NCBI GenBank assembly: GCA_002070115.1 | Contig: MWCO01000059.1 | Location: forward strand, 1 to 39,989 | From: Deltaproteobacteria bacterium ADurb.Bin207 | GTDB lineage: Bacteria; Myxococcota_A; Polyangia; Polyangiales; Polyangiaceae | Direction: 5' to 3' | DNA length: 39,989 nucleotides | Shown here: piece by piece, positions 9,148 through 18,089 of the stretch | How the letters are laid out: the number at the start of each line of letters is the position of its first letter | Position numbering within the stretch: the stretch's first letter is position 1 | Translations under genes and position numbers: made by a program | The notes under the pieces: model-generated | Databases searched by the model: none | Seen by the model: only the letters and a program-made list of their open reading frames with translations | What the model was told of the DNA's origin: nothing

Positions 9148-11142
9148 TCATCGCTCCCCCAACGAATTCTTCAAGAGCGCACGAAGCGCTGGACGCAGCG
9201 CACGCATCGCCGCGCTTACGGTAGGATAACCCGCATCCCTTGCGGCATCCGCCCAGCCTTTTCGACATAACACACGGGATTCAATGAGCTTTCGCTGCTT
9301 TTCCGGCAACACCGACAGCCCCGACGAAGCCTGCTCCACCGCGCGGGTGATGACATAGACGGCTCCTTGAAAGGTCTGGGGCCCGTGTAGATAACGCGTT
9401 ACGCCATCATTGATAGCCTGTTTCGAAAGCTCCCGCGGCGCCTCCAACCCCTCGCGAAGACACGACGGCAGGCTTGCATCGAAACCCACATCCCCATCCG
9501 CCCGAAGCAACTCGAGTTGCATATCGATTTGTCTTGCAAGATCCTGACGCAACGCTCGAAGCAGTTCGAACGCGCGGGACGACACAGGGCGAATCATGAC
9601 CGCCGCCGGCTCGCCCGTTCTCGCCCCCAAAGAAGCTCCCACTCGAACCAATTCATATCCCACGGCTCGTCGAAAACGCAAAAGCTCAGGCGTGGCTCCG
9701 AAAACCGTCCCGAAAAAATCCGGCCTGTACGATGCGTGAACATGCTCCACGAGTTTTCGAGCCAGCCCACGGTGACGCATGGACGGATGGGTAGCGATGC
9801 GCACACTACGCACCATGGAAAATTCTCCCACTTCACCACGGCCCCCATGCGTCATGAGCGTATCCGCAAGAACGTGCCCTCGTATGCGAAAACGACCGGA
9901 AACGATTCTTTCACACGTCGCAGGATCGAGGTTTCCTTCCTGCGCAACCAAGGTCGCCGCCACGACTCGATCATCGATGACGATGGCATGAATCGCCATG
10001 TTCGGCGCGTCGAGCATGCGCTGCAGATCACTCGGCGTGGTTCGATAATGCGCATGCACCAGCAGCCCAAACAAACTCTTCAACAGCCGCTCGTGGGTCG
10101 CCAGCCTCTCTCGATCGAGCCGGCACGGTTGCGGAAACGTCGTCGGTGACTGCGGAAACGAGGATAATTCAGCGTCGAAAATCAATAGTCGATCGATGAA
10201 TCGTTCGAGAGGATCATCCACGACCCAGCGTATGGGCTCGGATAACGTTCGCACCTGCACCGGTCTTGGTTGGGCCTCCAGCCAGGGAAGAAAACGCAAA
10301 GAAAAGCCTCGCCCCGTCCCTTCGTATCCCTGCGTGGTCGTCGAAAACACAAAATGCGCTCCGGGATGACGACCCACCATCGCACGCAACAGGGAAACGG
10401 GTAGTTGCGCTGCCTCATCCACCATGATGACGTCCGGCGATTCATCACCGTGGGCAAGAACGGCCGGTTCGAAGAAGGGAACTTCGAAATCGCGATCGGG
10501 CGCGGCAAATCGCAACACCTCCGCCACGGCATCCCGGCTCGGTCCACTCACCACGATTCGCTTCGCACCATGACCACGATACGCACGAATCGCCATCCCC
10601 AACGCTGCCGACTTGCCTCGTCCACGAGCCGCCAAAAGCGCCATACAACAGGGACGCGACTGTCCCACGCGCGCAACGATTTGCTCGACCACTCGCTTCT
10701 GTTCGCGCGTCCCCTCGGCAAAGGGCTCGCATGGCACCAGCGACGCAGTGGCGTCCTCCGGTCCATGGGCGTCGAGATGCCGCTCGAGCCGACGCCAAAA
10801 CCGTGTGCCCACCTCTGTATCCGTAAACGGATATACCGTAAGCGAAGGGGTCGTTGGCGTGATGCCTTTCGGTGGCATTCGCAAAACGAGTGCTCCACCC
10901 GCGCGAATCAGCCCATGACAGCGCCCCAAACGATCTGCATCCAAGCCGTCATGAAGATCGAGACAAACCGCCTGCAAACTCCGACCAAGCCAACGCTGAA
11001 CGGAAAAATCAAAGGCGCGTGAGGAGTCGACCCACAACACATCCGCGAGGTTCCGCAAAAGCTGCCGCGCCTCCCGCGAAGTTTGCTCCCGACTCCCCCT
11101 CAACACCACACAGCGCCGATACGCGGAATCACGCTCACCCAT
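9148..11142 (-). CDS. tmcA: tRNA(Met) cytidine acetyltransferase TmcA
   Basis: The 664-residue protein has the TmcA architecture: an N-terminal domain (about 1-130), an ATP-dependent RNA helicase-like module with Walker A RGRGKSA (173-179) and Walker B VDEAAQLP (241-248), a GNAT acetyltransferase domain (about 355-490, with IHAIVIDDRVVAATL and ATHPSMRHRGLARKLVEHV as the acetyl-CoA loop) and a helical C-terminal tRNA-binding tail. TmcA uses acetyl-CoA and ATP to make N4-acetylcytidine at the wobble position of elongator tRNA(Met), which sharpens AUG decoding against AUA. GGGAG lies six bases before the ATG. The gene heads a leftward run with a HAD phosphatase and asparaginase, an unexpected companionship. 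Confidence 0.93.
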   Translation of the reverse strand: MGERDSAYRRCVVLRGSREQTSREARQLLRNLADVLWVDSSRAFDFSVQRWLGRSLQAVCLDLHDGLDADRLGRCHGLIRAGGALVLRMPPKGITPTTPSLTVYPFTDTEVGTRFWRRLERHLDAHGPEDATASLVPCEPFAEGTREQKRVVEQIVARVGQSRPCCMALLAARGRGKSAALGMAIRAYRGHGAKRIVVSGPSRDAVAEVLRFAAPDRDFEVPFFEPAVLAHGDESPDVIMVDEAAQLPVSLLRAMVGRHPGAHFVFSTTTQGYEGTGRGFSLRFLPWLEAQPRPVQVRTLSEPIRWVVDDPLERFIDRLLIFDAELSSFPQSPTTFPQPCRLDRERLATHERLLKSLFGLLVHAHYRTTPSDLQRMLDAPNMAIHAIVIDDRVVAATLVAQEGNLDPATCERIVSGRFRIRGHVLADTLMTHGGRGEVGEFSMVRSVRIATHPSMRHRGLARKLVEHVHASYRPDFFGTVFGATPELLRFRRAVGYELVRVGASLGARTGEPAAVMIRPVSSRAFELLRALRQDLARQIDMQLELLRADGDVGFDASLPSCLREGLEAPRELSKQAINDGVTRYLHGPQTFQGAVYVITRAVEQASSGLSVLPEKQRKLIESRVLCRKGWADAARDAGYPTVSAAMRALRPALRALLKNSLGER

Positions 11143-11314
11143 GGACGGCTCCCGTCTCGCTTCGATGACGCCTCACCTCATCGTTTCTTTCTGCCTCCCC
11201 CACCCGCCAACCTCCGTCTTTGCCCTTCGTCGAATCATCTCTATCACCGTTTGCCCGACCTGCTGATATCCTGATGGTCATGATAGCGATACAACGAACC
11301 CGGGATACATTCCG

Positions 11315-11944
11315 ATGAGCGCTCTCATCCTCGTGGTCGTGGGAATCGTGGCCGGAGCCTTGATCGTTGGGGTGTTGGCGACGGCCCTGCTCTGGTCATG
11401 GCATCGGCGAAAACGCGCCTTGCCTGCCCCCACACCGGTGCCCTTGCTCAACGCACCGGCCCCCCGATTTGGTATCGGAGGATTCTCCCTTGGCGATGTC
11501 GTTCTCTTCGATCAAACCGAAACCTGGCTGACCGCCGCCCTTCGCATCCAAGACGCCGGCAACGAGGAGGCCACGCTGTTTTTTTCCGAGCGCAGCGCGG
11601 ATAACGATGTTCTTTTGCTGCGACTCCGCCCCGAACTCACCACATTTCGCGTGCATCCCATCTCGCTGCCCGGCGCCGGCGTGGGCCCCGCCACCCTCGA
11701 ATATGACCAAGAAATCTTCACACGCGTACGACTCATCCCCGTCATGATCGAACGACATGGCAAAACAGCTCCCGACGTCGGCTCCACGGGCGCCTGGTCC
11801 TGGTTCGAATCCGCTTCCGGCGATATCATCGGAAGCCTGCATACGGACCACGCCACCCTCACGTTTCACGGTCACCGCACGCAAGCCGGGGAAATGATGC
11901 ACCTCGCCGCGGAGGGAGCCACGTTCAGAGACGAAGAATTCTGA
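11315..11944 (+). CDS. Membrane-anchored DUF4178-like protein
   Basis: The 209-residue protein begins with one long membrane helix (about residues 3-29) followed by a basic stop-transfer stretch (WHRRKR). The rest would lie in the cytoplasm or periplasm depending on orientation; the positive charge after the helix favours a cytoplasmic C-terminus. The soluble part starts with LGDVVLFDQTETWLTAALRI, which resembles the opening strand pattern of DUF4178 domains (GDVV-x-a-D, then a glycine/hydrophobic strand). The domain continues with GDIIGSLH and ends EGATFRDEEF. The function of this family is unknown. The gene stands alone, divergent from tmcA and convergent with ricT, with only 33 AT-rich bases in between. 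Confidence 0.75.
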   Translation: MSALILVVVGIVAGALIVGVLATALLWSWHRRKRALPAPTPVPLLNAPAPRFGIGGFSLGDVVLFDQTETWLTAALRIQDAGNEEATLFFSERSADNDVLLLRLRPELTTFRVHPISLPGAGVGPATLEYDQEIFTRVRLIPVMIERHGKTAPDVGSTGAWSWFESASGDIIGSLHTDHATLTFHGHRTQAGEMMHLAAEGATFRDEEF

Positions 11945-11977
11945 ATAAAAATAAATAGTTACATGTATTCGGAACGA

Positions 11978-13645
11978 CTACGTTTCATCCACGGGTTCCG
12001 CGCCATCGCTCGAATCCCGACCCTCGAAAACTGATTCGACGCCATCGTGGACCGCTTGTGTGGCAGGCCCGAATCGGTGTTCCCCCCGCGAGCCCACACG
12101 TTCCTCCGACGATGACGGGAACATGGCCGTCACATCCGAAGGCTTGACCGTGATGACTTCACCGTTATCGAGCGTGACACGAATCGTTTGCGAAAGAACG
12201 TCTACGTCGCGGACTTTTCCCGGACCAGAAGGGGTAACTACCCGTTTGCCAAGCTTGGGAAGGAGTTTGCGCTGGGTGCGATACAACGCATCTTCGTAAT
12301 TCAAACAGCAGAGCAAGCGACCGCAGAGCCCACTGACACGTTGAGGGTTGAGCACCAGGCCCTGCTCTTTGGCCATCTTGATGCTGACTGGTGCGAAATC
12401 CCTCAGAAATGAGGCACAACAAAGCTGCAACCCGCAAGGAGCGATCCCGCCCAGGATTTTCGCGGCATCCCGTACGCCAATTTGCCGCAGCTCGATACGA
12501 CCTTGCGCCGCGGCGGATATCCGACGATACAAATCGCGAAAATCGATACGCTCCTCACAAGCGAAAACCACCACGATCTTTCCACTGGGTTCGGCCTGCG
12601 CTCGGATGATTTTGATCGGCAATCCAAGATTGGAAGCTGCGTGTCTCGCAATGCGAAACACTTCGGCCTCCCTTCGCTTGGCACGAGATTCCCCAGTCAT
12701 ATCCGAAGCCCCAAGACGACGAACCACACGCGGCAACCGACCGCGGTACAACATCCGACGATTGGGTAGAACGACCACACCCGTGCCTGGACTTCCCCCA
12801 TCGGCTTCGATGGCCACCGATTCCCCGCGCTCATATACATTGTCGGCGGCGTCGTAGAGCCTGGACCGCTGGGAACGATGGCCCCGCACCACAACGGTAT
12901 TGTAGAGAATTCCATCCTCCGGTTCGTCGGCGATAAGCGCCTCCCATGGTTTGATGTCCACGGGCAGTTCCGGGTCGATGAGGGGCTCGGCCGCACTTAG
13001 AAATACGGGATGGTCGAGTTCGCGAGGACGCGGGGCCGACGGCAGAACCGAAACCGGGCGCTCCGCAGGCAGATCCGGGGCTGGCGCTTGACTCCAACGA
13101 ATCGGCCCTTGTTCCAGCTTGTTCCGCTCCGGCCGCGCCAGACGCCCTTTTTTCGACGGAACCTCTTCGCGCTTCGCACGACGGTTGCGGCGATCTCTGC
13201 CTTTGGCTTCTTGTCCGTCCGCCGCGGGAGGTAACGCGGCCGCATCGTGACGAGGCAACGAGGTAGGGAAAGATCGTTCCGCTCCCGCCAAACGCCCCGA
13301 CGCCGCCGGAGGGCCCAATGGCCTTTCCAGCTCTTTTTTTGCTGGTTTTTCCGGTTCCCGGACGAGCGCTTCCTTCCCCGATGGTTCGGGCTTTCGCCCC
13401 TTTCCGCGACGTCGCCGTGACCTGCTCCTCCCTTCCTCCCGGCCTTCTTTCGGCTCCCGGCCTTCCTTCGGGTCACGGCCTTCTTTCGGCTCCCGGAAGG
13501 GCATTGTTCCTGGCTGTTCCGGCGCCACTGCCCCTTGCGGCGCACGTTCTTTCGACGAACGACGCCCACGACGTCGCCTTTTTGGCTTTGGACGTTCCTC
13601 GACACCGGAACCGGCTGGATTTTTCTCGTTGGGTCCCTGGGTCAC
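11978..13645 (-). CDS. ricT: PSP1/RicT-family protein with long basic N-terminal extension
   Basis: The conserved PSP1 part (about residues 245-515) contains ESRAKRREAEVFRIARHAA, VVVFACEERIDFRDLYRR, and two cysteine clusters, C404/C409/C410 (PCGLQLCC) and C441/C446/C447 (LCGRLLCC). In Bacillus subtilis, RicT (YaaT) works with YlbF and YmcA, binds iron-sulphur clusters through such cysteines and modulates RNase Y-dependent RNA maturation. The first roughly 225 residues are low-complexity, rich in Arg, Lys, Glu and Pro, and include three 18-bp DNA repeats; typical homologues of about 275 residues lack this. The start is GTG with GGGTGA close upstream. It follows holB by four bases, an order also known in Bacillus. 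No RNase Y or YlbF gene is visible in the window. Confidence 0.9.
   Translation of the reverse strand: MTQGPNEKNPAGSGVEERPKPKRRRRGRRSSKERAPQGAVAPEQPGTMPFREPKEGRDPKEGREPKEGREEGRSRSRRRRGKGRKPEPSGKEALVREPEKPAKKELERPLGPPAASGRLAGAERSFPTSLPRHDAAALPPAADGQEAKGRDRRNRRAKREEVPSKKGRLARPERNKLEQGPIRWSQAPAPDLPAERPVSVLPSAPRPRELDHPVFLSAAEPLIDPELPVDIKPWEALIADEPEDGILYNTVVVRGHRSQRSRLYDAADNVYERGESVAIEADGGSPGTGVVVLPNRRMLYRGRLPRVVRRLGASDMTGESRAKRREAEVFRIARHAASNLGLPIKIIRAQAEPSGKIVVVFACEERIDFRDLYRRISAAAQGRIELRQIGVRDAAKILGGIAPCGLQLCCASFLRDFAPVSIKMAKEQGLVLNPQRVSGLCGRLLCCLNYEDALYRTQRKLLPKLGKRVVTPSGPGKVRDVDVLSQTIRVTLDNGEVITVKPSDVTAMFPSSSEERVGSRGEHRFGPATQAVHDGVESVFEGRDSSDGAEPVDET
13441..13494 (+). repeat. Three 18-bp tandem repeats inside ricT
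   Basis: Units start at 13441, 13459 and 13477 (GGCCTTCTTTCGGCTCCC and a variant). They encode a repeated six-residue GREPKE/GRDPKE motif on the minus strand. Units 1 and 3 are identical; unit 2 differs at a few bases. Confidence 0.85.
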
Positions 13646-13649
13646 GATA

Positions 13650-14645
13650 TCACCCTGTCTCCGCGCGCAAGCGCAGCATCATATTTTCGATGGCAAGAAC
13701 CGGCGAGGCGTTTCGTTCCACATCGGAGATCGCTTGCAACACCAGTTCATGACGCAGCGCAAATTGCCGGGCGGAAAGCTCTTGTCGCAGGACCGCTTCG
13801 CGAGCTTGTCGCGCAAAATGCACCGCCAGCGCGCCGAGATGCAAACGAACCACTGCCTTGTCTCGCCCTTGACTATCCGCAAACGCCAGCGCCGCCGCGG
13901 AATCCTTCGATTGAAGAGCCTCCAACGCCTGACGTACGAACGCCTCTCGCTGCTCCGAGGCGTGGGCATCCGCAAGTTCGAGCGCCGCTGTCGCAGATCC
14001 CGCACATAAGGGAATGACCCTCTCCACCTCCTCCGACGATATCCCATGGCTCGCCAGAATCTTTCGCAGCACATCGTCGCCCAACGGCGCAAAACGCACA
14101 CGTAACGTCCTCGAACGAATCGTGGACAAAAGCCTCGCAGGACGCGAAACCAGCAAAACGAAGTAGGTATTACGCCCCGGCTCCTCCAACGTTTTGAGCA
14201 GCGCGTTCGCGGCGGAAATACTCAATTCCTCCGCACGACGTACGATATAGATCCGGGCTTTTCCCTCGTGCGGCGGAAATGCCGCGCGTTCGAGAACGAC
14301 CGTACGAATCTGGTCCACGGACAACTCCTGCGCCTCGGGACGCGTCCGGCCCAGGACTTCCGGCGGATATAATCCCCGCTCGACAAAGATGACGTCGGGG
14401 TGAAGCGGAACCGACGGAACCCCCTCCCCCATCGTCACGGCTCGCTCACACGCGGAACAACCCCCGCACCCCGTGGGATTGCCCGCCGTGCAGACCAGCG
14501 CCTGCGCGAACGCCATCGCCGCCATCTCTTTTCCCACACCCTCGATGCCCTCGAAACGCAACGCGTGATGAACCCGACCCGCTCGCAGCATCTGCTCGAG
14601 CGTTCCTACCGCGGCGGCTTGACCGAAAATGGCTTCGAAGGGCAC
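13650..14645 (-). CDS. holB: DNA polymerase III, delta' subunit
   Basis: The product of about 331 residues is a clamp-loader delta' subunit. It starts with the typical FEAIFGQAAAVGTLEQML, followed by HHALRFEGIEGVGKEMAA (a degenerate P-loop), a zinc module with four cysteines (CTAGNPTGCGGCSAC), SVDQIR, ISAANALLKTLEEP and SRPARLLSTIRSR, all hallmarks of HolB and of the gamma/tau AAA+ family. Delta' is the stator of the clamp loader that places the sliding clamp on DNA. The open frame reaches an ATG at 14705, but the homology begins at the GTG at 14645, which is taken as the start; no strong ribosome site was found for either. It is directly followed by ricT. Confidence 0.92.
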   Translation of the reverse strand: MPFEAIFGQAAAVGTLEQMLRAGRVHHALRFEGIEGVGKEMAAMAFAQALVCTAGNPTGCGGCSACERAVTMGEGVPSVPLHPDVIFVERGLYPPEVLGRTRPEAQELSVDQIRTVVLERAAFPPHEGKARIYIVRRAEELSISAANALLKTLEEPGRNTYFVLLVSRPARLLSTIRSRTLRVRFAPLGDDVLRKILASHGISSEEVERVIPLCAGSATAALELADAHASEQREAFVRQALEALQSKDSAAALAFADSQGRDKAVVRLHLGALAVHFARQAREAVLRQELSARQFALRHELVLQAISDVERNASPVLAIENMMLRLRAETG

Positions 14646-14778
14646 GAGCCACAACCTAGTACAGCCGCGCCCAAGTCGATAGGGGGTTGAGCCCGCCCCT
14701 CTCACATTACCACCTCAAACCAGCCTCCCGCCTTTGCTCAAACCCTCGGGACGTCGAAGCGGCGCCGTTTGTCGCGCA

Positions 14779-14812
14779 ACAATATGAATTTACTATATAT
14801 TTAAGAAGATCC
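14779..14812. promoter_or_regulatory. AT-rich tract in the divergent holB / HELSH-gene interval
   Basis: The stretch containing AATATGAATTTACTATATATT is far richer in A+T than its surroundings and lies between two divergent genes, so it may hold a promoter for one or both. No -35/-10 pair with a good spacing could be fixed (TTGTCG at 14768 is 17-19 bases from ACTATA/TATATA). Confidence 0.3.
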
Positions 14813-14933
14813 TTCTTTCTTCCCCTTTTCCGACGCTACCGGCATCCACTACCCGCAACGCTTATCAACTCGGTTTGTTCCGGCACTTGCCCGCAAGCTT
14901 GCCCCTTGCCTTACCAATCCCTACCCTTGTCCC

Positions 14934-15719
14934 ATGCCAAGGGACGAACGAGACTCTTTCCGCAATCCATGGCGTGTCAGCCCGATCGCTCGACCCATTC
15001 TCGAGTCCATGGCAACCCACGCTAGCCCGGCGTATCGTGACGCCGCCGAACTTGCCGCCCGCTGCTTGCACGCAGGGACATTGGTGGGTATTCACGAATC
15101 GAATCACCGCTTTTTGATCACACTACGCCAATGGCAAGCGCGCCCCGCCCATGCCCCCAGCGGTGCCTTATTTCAATGCCTTGCGCGACGCTCCCCGCCC
15201 TTGTCCGGCAACGACCTTCCAGGATGGATCGTCTTGCAAAACGGCTTCCGGGGTGGACGATTGATCATGGTGCATGAGTTATCGCATTTCGCCAACCGCT
15301 TTTTGGTGTGGCGGCTCGGCCACGCCCCAGGCTTTTCACGCAACGAAGCCATGGTTCGCTCCCGATGGCTCGACGAGGTCGCCGCTCGTCATCTGGCATA
15401 TCTTGCCGAAAGCGCCATCGACCCGGAAGCTAGCCATCCCGCGTGGCCAGCCCCTGGCGCCCTTTTCGCCTGTGCCGTCAAAATAGCCTCATATCCCGAG
15501 ATTTATCATGATTCGGGACTGGTGACGACGGTGCGGGATCAGGGACGCCCCGCGCTACGAGACCTCGTGGGCTCGTGGTTCCCTTCTCTGACCCAGTTTT
15601 GCTTTTATCAAAACGGGTCCCTACGCGCCGAAAAGCACAAAAAATGGCTTGAAAACGAAAGCGCCCTCGCGCGTTTGGGACGAAACGCCCCCGACGTTCC
15701 TCCCGAAGGAACCCTCTGA
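14934..15719 (+). CDS. Uncharacterised protein with HELSH zincin-like motif
   Basis: This 261-residue protein has no signal peptide and matches no family I can name. Residues 110-160 contain IMVHELSHFANRF (His114, Glu115, His118) and, about 30 residues later, WLDEVAARHLAYL (Asp147, Glu148), the arrangement of a gluzincin-type zinc site with a third ligand in a second helix. It could therefore be a cytoplasmic metallopeptidase or a derivative of one. The N-terminus is Arg-rich and the C-terminal 30 residues are highly charged. The ATG at 14934 has no Shine-Dalgarno; another ATG at 15009 would still keep the motif. It is a single plus-strand gene with an AT-rich tract about 135 bases upstream. 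Confidence 0.7.
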   Translation: MPRDERDSFRNPWRVSPIARPILESMATHASPAYRDAAELAARCLHAGTLVGIHESNHRFLITLRQWQARPAHAPSGALFQCLARRSPPLSGNDLPGWIVLQNGFRGGRLIMVHELSHFANRFLVWRLGHAPGFSRNEAMVRSRWLDEVAARHLAYLAESAIDPEASHPAWPAPGALFACAVKIASYPEIYHDSGLVTTVRDQGRPALRDLVGSWFPSLTQFCFYQNGSLRAEKHKKWLENESALARLGRNAPDVPPEGTL

Positions 15720-15741
15720 ATCCCGCAAACCCCATCCTCGA

Positions 15742-16650
15742 TCACGGCTGGGATTTGCAGCGTTCGTTGTCCGGCTGCCGGGGACCAAAGGGCTCACTGC
15801 CATAAGCTCGCACTTCCTCACAATCTATCTGCCCATCCCCATTCGTATCCAAATTCGGCGCCCCATACCGACCATCCACCCGCTGCAACACGAATCGCGC
15901 CGAATCGGGAGGATTGCGGGTGTCGAATTGCGATGCGCAAAATCCACCGGTAGCCCCCAACACAACCTGCGTCGTGGCGTTGTTGCCCACGCCCGCGATC
16001 CGAATGCTCGATTCGACCTTGCCATTCCACTGCGCGATCGCCCGCTGCACCACATACATCGAGCATTGATTGGCCCCCAACACGAGCGTGGCACCAGGAT
16101 TCCCATCGCCATCCTGATCATAAACTCTTGAATCTAAAGGATCTTTTGGCAATTCCTCGAATTCCGGATCGTCGAGATGCAAGCCCCATAACTCGATGAT
16201 ACGCTGCGTGGAATACGTCGCCCCCTCATGGCTGCCGCTCAACACGGCAACGTAATTCTGCGGAGGTATCGTCTCGACCACCTGCAAGGGAATGGTGGTC
16301 GCCACACCGACGATCGGCGTTTGCTCGATCAGACAATCGCGGGACGTATGATGGACAACCCCGCCCACGTCCGAACTCAGCGATACGAGCAACAGCGTTT
16401 GGGTGACAGACTCCAAATCGACCGACAGCGCCTTCACGCACGTGGAAGTCTCATGCCAAAGCAGCCAGGTGCCATCGGCCACCAAATCCGAATTCGGGCC
16501 AGAATCCGCGGCCTCGGCGTCGGAAGTAGCCGCGGCATCACGAAAAACCGCCGGATATTCCCCCGCCGGCGGCTCCGGCGGATCGCAGGCAGAAAGCCAC
16601 AGGCATGCGAGGAGCGCCCATGAACCAAGGGTAAACAACGAGGATTTCAT
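15742..16650 (-). CDS. Lipoprotein with EF-hand-like Asp/Gly calcium-binding loops
   Basis: The 302-residue product has a signal peptide ending in a good lipobox (LSAC, Cys22), then a short Pro/Ala/Asp linker. The remainder is a predicted beta-rich extracytoplasmic domain of unknown family. Two loops look like calcium-binding DxDxDG sites: YDQDGDGNPGATL and LDTNGDGQIDCEE, as in thrombospondin type 3 or EF-hand-like repeats. GGAGG lies five bases before the ATG at 16650. The start overlaps the stop of the FadL-like gene by four bases (ATGA), so the two are probably translated together. This suggests the lipoprotein works at the outer membrane together with the porin, for example as a periplasmic or surface partner. 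Confidence 0.8.
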   Translation of the reverse strand: MKSSLFTLGSWALLACLWLSACDPPEPPAGEYPAVFRDAAATSDAEAADSGPNSDLVADGTWLLWHETSTCVKALSVDLESVTQTLLLVSLSSDVGGVVHHTSRDCLIEQTPIVGVATTIPLQVVETIPPQNYVAVLSGSHEGATYSTQRIIELWGLHLDDPEFEELPKDPLDSRVYDQDGDGNPGATLVLGANQCSMYVVQRAIAQWNGKVESSIRIAGVGNNATTQVVLGATGGFCASQFDTRNPPDSARFVLQRVDGRYGAPNLDTNGDGQIDCEEVRAYGSEPFGPRQPDNERCKSQP

Positions 16651-18089
16651 CGATACCTCCAGGACACCTGGATACCCGCCACCGCAATCCAGCCACCACT
16701 CGACCATCCTGGAAAACCAGGGTTTCCGGTTTGTAGGCCTTGCACCTCCGGCATCTCCTTGCCCGTAACCGGATCCCGGATATCATCGGGAATCTCATCG
16801 CAAAGCGCCGTGACCCCCTCCGCACAGGCCGGAGCGTTCGACGAAAAAGCTTTGGTGTGGGAGCGGGGAACGGCCGCATGCACTTGCCCATAAGCCGATA
16901 TATCCAAGGTTGCCCCGTCGATTTCGACCTCATGGCCGAACCCCAGACCGAAAATCCACATGGAATTGTCGGCGTAGTTCGTCCTTCCTACCTGCTCCGG
17001 TACCGGGGAAGGACGGAATCCAAGGCCGCCACGAACGACCGAGCGTTTCGTCACTCGCCCCTCCACGCCTGCTGCCGCCGATACGGTATCGTGAAATCCC
17101 GCCAGATTATCCGTATCGTCACGGTAACCGGACCACTGGCTCCAAGTCGTATCGAGCGTCGCCGCAAAGGAATCATCCTTCCACGCGCCGGAAAGGAGGA
17201 CCTGGTGGGGAGCATAATCGGCAATGATATTCATGGGTTGGCGAAAGGGGTATTGCGGAGTCCCTTGAAAACCATTGATTTGAACCGTGTTGGCACCGCG
17301 CAGAGAAGACTCGAGTTCTCCGCGCCACGTAAGCGATACATGCAGACGGTCGTCATGCAAAAGGGTCGCCGCCGAGACCACCGGAGCGGTGGCAACACCG
17401 GTTTCGGTGCGCATATCGATGTATTGCACCGAATTATCCGCCTGACTCGGCACGAAAATATGGTTGTCGGACCGTGTTTCCACGGCAAAACGCATTCCAG
17501 CGCCGACAGATAACCAGGATATGGGACGAACCGCGGCGGCAATGAGCGTCTGCTGGGTCGAAAGACGTTCGCCGTAAATCGCCTGATGCACGGTATTCGA
17601 GAAGTATTGCTCACGCTCGTCGGCATAATAAGAGTTTTGATTGCCGATGCCCGTGGTGGGGATGAAGGCAAGAACACCGACGCGAAGCCAATCGATCCCC
17701 CCGGAAATGGTAGCGCCCACTGTAAATCCCGAAAAACCAGGGGCTCGGGATTCAGATTCGCGTCGTGTGAGCCGGTAGCGCGAAGGGATTGCCGGCGACG
17801 AGGCGCCGAGGTCCGGCAAGTCATAACCAGCAGGACGATCGGCCAGTCGGACCTGCAGTCGGTTCGCGGCACCCACAAATCCCACGGATACGCCCGGCTG
17901 ACCCAAGGTCATCCCTGCCGGATTGGCGTGAGCAGCGTAGGAATCGTCGAGCAGGGCCGCACCGGCACCCGCCATGGCCGCCGAGCGGGAGCCCGCGCCA
18001 AATACCGTGAGTTCGTCTGCAAAGGCGGGCCCTGCCCAAAACATCAGCAAGGCTACTCCGTATACTGCCAGGATTCTCATGGCTTTCAT
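16647..18089 (-). CDS. FadL/OmpP1-family outer membrane channel
   Basis: The mature part of this 480-residue protein follows a signal peptide (MKAMRILAVYG...GPAFA, about 24 residues). Immediately after it comes FGAGSRSAAMAGAGAALLDD and HANPAGMT, the N-terminal plug signature of the FadL/OmpP1/TodX family, which moves long-chain fatty acids or other hydrophobic compounds across the outer membrane. Amphipathic strands continue to a C-terminal aromatic-ended strand (GIQVSWRYR), as expected for an outer membrane beta-barrel. The frame is open for 24 further codons upstream without export signal, so the start at 18089 is used; no strong ribosome site is visible. It is coupled to the downstream lipoprotein by a four-base overlap. 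Confidence 0.9.
   Translation of the reverse strand: MKAMRILAVYGVALLMFWAGPAFADELTVFGAGSRSAAMAGAGAALLDDSYAAHANPAGMTLGQPGVSVGFVGAANRLQVRLADRPAGYDLPDLGASSPAIPSRYRLTRRESESRAPGFSGFTVGATISGGIDWLRVGVLAFIPTTGIGNQNSYYADEREQYFSNTVHQAIYGERLSTQQTLIAAAVRPISWLSVGAGMRFAVETRSDNHIFVPSQADNSVQYIDMRTETGVATAPVVSAATLLHDDRLHVSLTWRGELESSLRGANTVQINGFQGTPQYPFRQPMNIIADYAPHQVLLSGAWKDDSFAATLDTTWSQWSGYRDDTDNLAGFHDTVSAAAGVEGRVTKRSVVRGGLGFRPSPVPEQVGRTNYADNSMWIFGLGFGHEVEIDGATLDISAYGQVHAAVPRSHTKAFSSNAPACAEGVTALCDEIPDDIRDPVTGKEMPEVQGLQTGNPGFPGWSSGGWIAVAGIQVSWRYR
16656..16660 (-). promoter_or_regulatory. Ribosome binding site of the EF-hand-like lipoprotein
   Basis: GGAGG on the minus strand five bases before the ATG at 16650. 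It sits inside the end of the upstream FadL-like gene and supports the ATGA overlap as a real start. Confidence 0.65.
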
